A stretch of 64,000 bases of DNA, from NCBI RefSeq assembly GCF_901933205.1, contig NC_044573.1, positions 27,773,493-27,837,492 of the forward strand, in the 5' to 3' direction. This DNA comes from Camarhynchus parvulus (Eukaryota > Chordata > Aves > Passeriformes > Thraupidae). The translations under genes were made by a program, and so were the position numbers. The notes under the pieces are model-generated. The model saw only the letters and a program-made list of their open reading frames with translations. It ran no database searches and was not told the DNA's origin. The first letter of the stretch is position 1. Every line of letters starts with the position of its first letter. Shown piece by piece: positions 63,740 to 64,000 of the stretch.

Positions 63740-63835
63740 CATTTGGTTCTTCCAGCAACTCTCCTGTGTCATTTTGAAGCTGATGATGTGACTGGTGGTG
63801 GTGATGTACAGGGACTGGTTTGGGATGCAGTTTGT
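63740..63835 (-). CDS. Candidate internal coding exon of a second, minus-strand gene
   Basis: On the minus strand a strong pyrimidine-rich acceptor (catcttttcctctttatcttag) precedes 96 nt, which end at a good donor, ATG|gtgagt. Two of three frames are open. Frame 1 reads TNCIPNQSLYITTTSHIISF then KMTQESCWKNQM, a phase-0 exon of 32 codons. Frame 3 reads KLHPKPVPVHHHHQSHHQLQ then NDTGELLEEPN, which would start needing two bases and leave one over. I recognise neither peptide. The splice sites are the best on this strand in the last 20 kb, but no partner exon was found within the window. It may be an isolated exon of a gene whose other exons are outside, or a chance match. Confidence 0.4.
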
Positions 63836-64000
63836 CTAAGATAAAGAGGAAAAGATGGGAGCAGGTCAGAGCAACTTCAGCTCAAACAGCCACCACCCTG
63901 CCTGACCCCATGGCTGCCCAGCTGCCTCCTCCTTGTGATGCTTTGCCACAAGGAAGAAACTTCTGTCAGTGGAACAGACCTAACCTGACTCCACAGTAAA

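Noticed and set aside
1..64000. A bacterial-type defence island, CRISPR array or phage system
   Set aside because: The window has vertebrate splice sites, CR1 LINEs and LTRs. There are no regularly spaced repeats, ribosome-binding-site-led operons or long contiguous genes.

Overview
The window is vertebrate nuclear DNA and almost certainly from a bird, probably a songbird. It has sparse coding exons with canonical GT/AG splice sites and long introns. The dominant repeats are CR1 LINEs, three of them large: minus-strand copies near 6.6-7.06 kb and 37.36-38.12 kb, and a plus-strand copy near 25.34-25.93 kb. There are also LTR-type repeats of kinds I associate with avian, partly passerine, genomes. 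There is no operon structure, CRISPR array, insertion sequence or bacterial gene. Nearly all of the many short reading frames are chance.

Region 1 (1-41.65 kb) is the 3' part of one plus-strand protein-coding gene. Four coding exons (724-799, 2064-2554, 24608-24661, 39205-39333) join in one reading frame with matching splice phases. They give the last 249 residues of a Ser/Pro-rich, charged, probably nuclear and intrinsically disordered protein. I do not recognise the family. The first exon(s) and promoter lie upstream of the window. The stop codon is at 39331-39333, and a plausible 3' UTR runs to a poly(A) signal at 41594-41599. The introns (1.3, 22.1 and 14.5 kb) hold the CR1 copies, one clear solo LTR (32955-33472), two less certain LTR-derived stretches, short tandem repeats and AT-rich stretches that may be conserved non-coding elements. 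All three LTR-like elements appear antisense to the gene.

Region 2 (41.65-64 kb) is mostly intergenic or belongs to long introns of an unseen gene. It holds two short CR1 3' ends, a (GGAT)15 microsatellite inside a CpG-dense patch (about 55.6-55.87 kb), a three-copy 14-bp tandem repeat, and several AT-rich, repeat-free blocks that look like regulatory elements. At the far end (63740-63835, minus strand) there is a well-formed candidate internal exon, perhaps from a second gene on the opposite strand.

I found no evidence for a novel multi-gene system. The items most worth a second look are the unrecognised host gene with its tiny 54-nt exon, the candidate minus-strand exon, the CpG/GGAT patch and the possible regulatory blocks downstream. 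No alignment, repeat-library search or conservation track could be run, so repeat families and boundaries rest on recalled consensus features.
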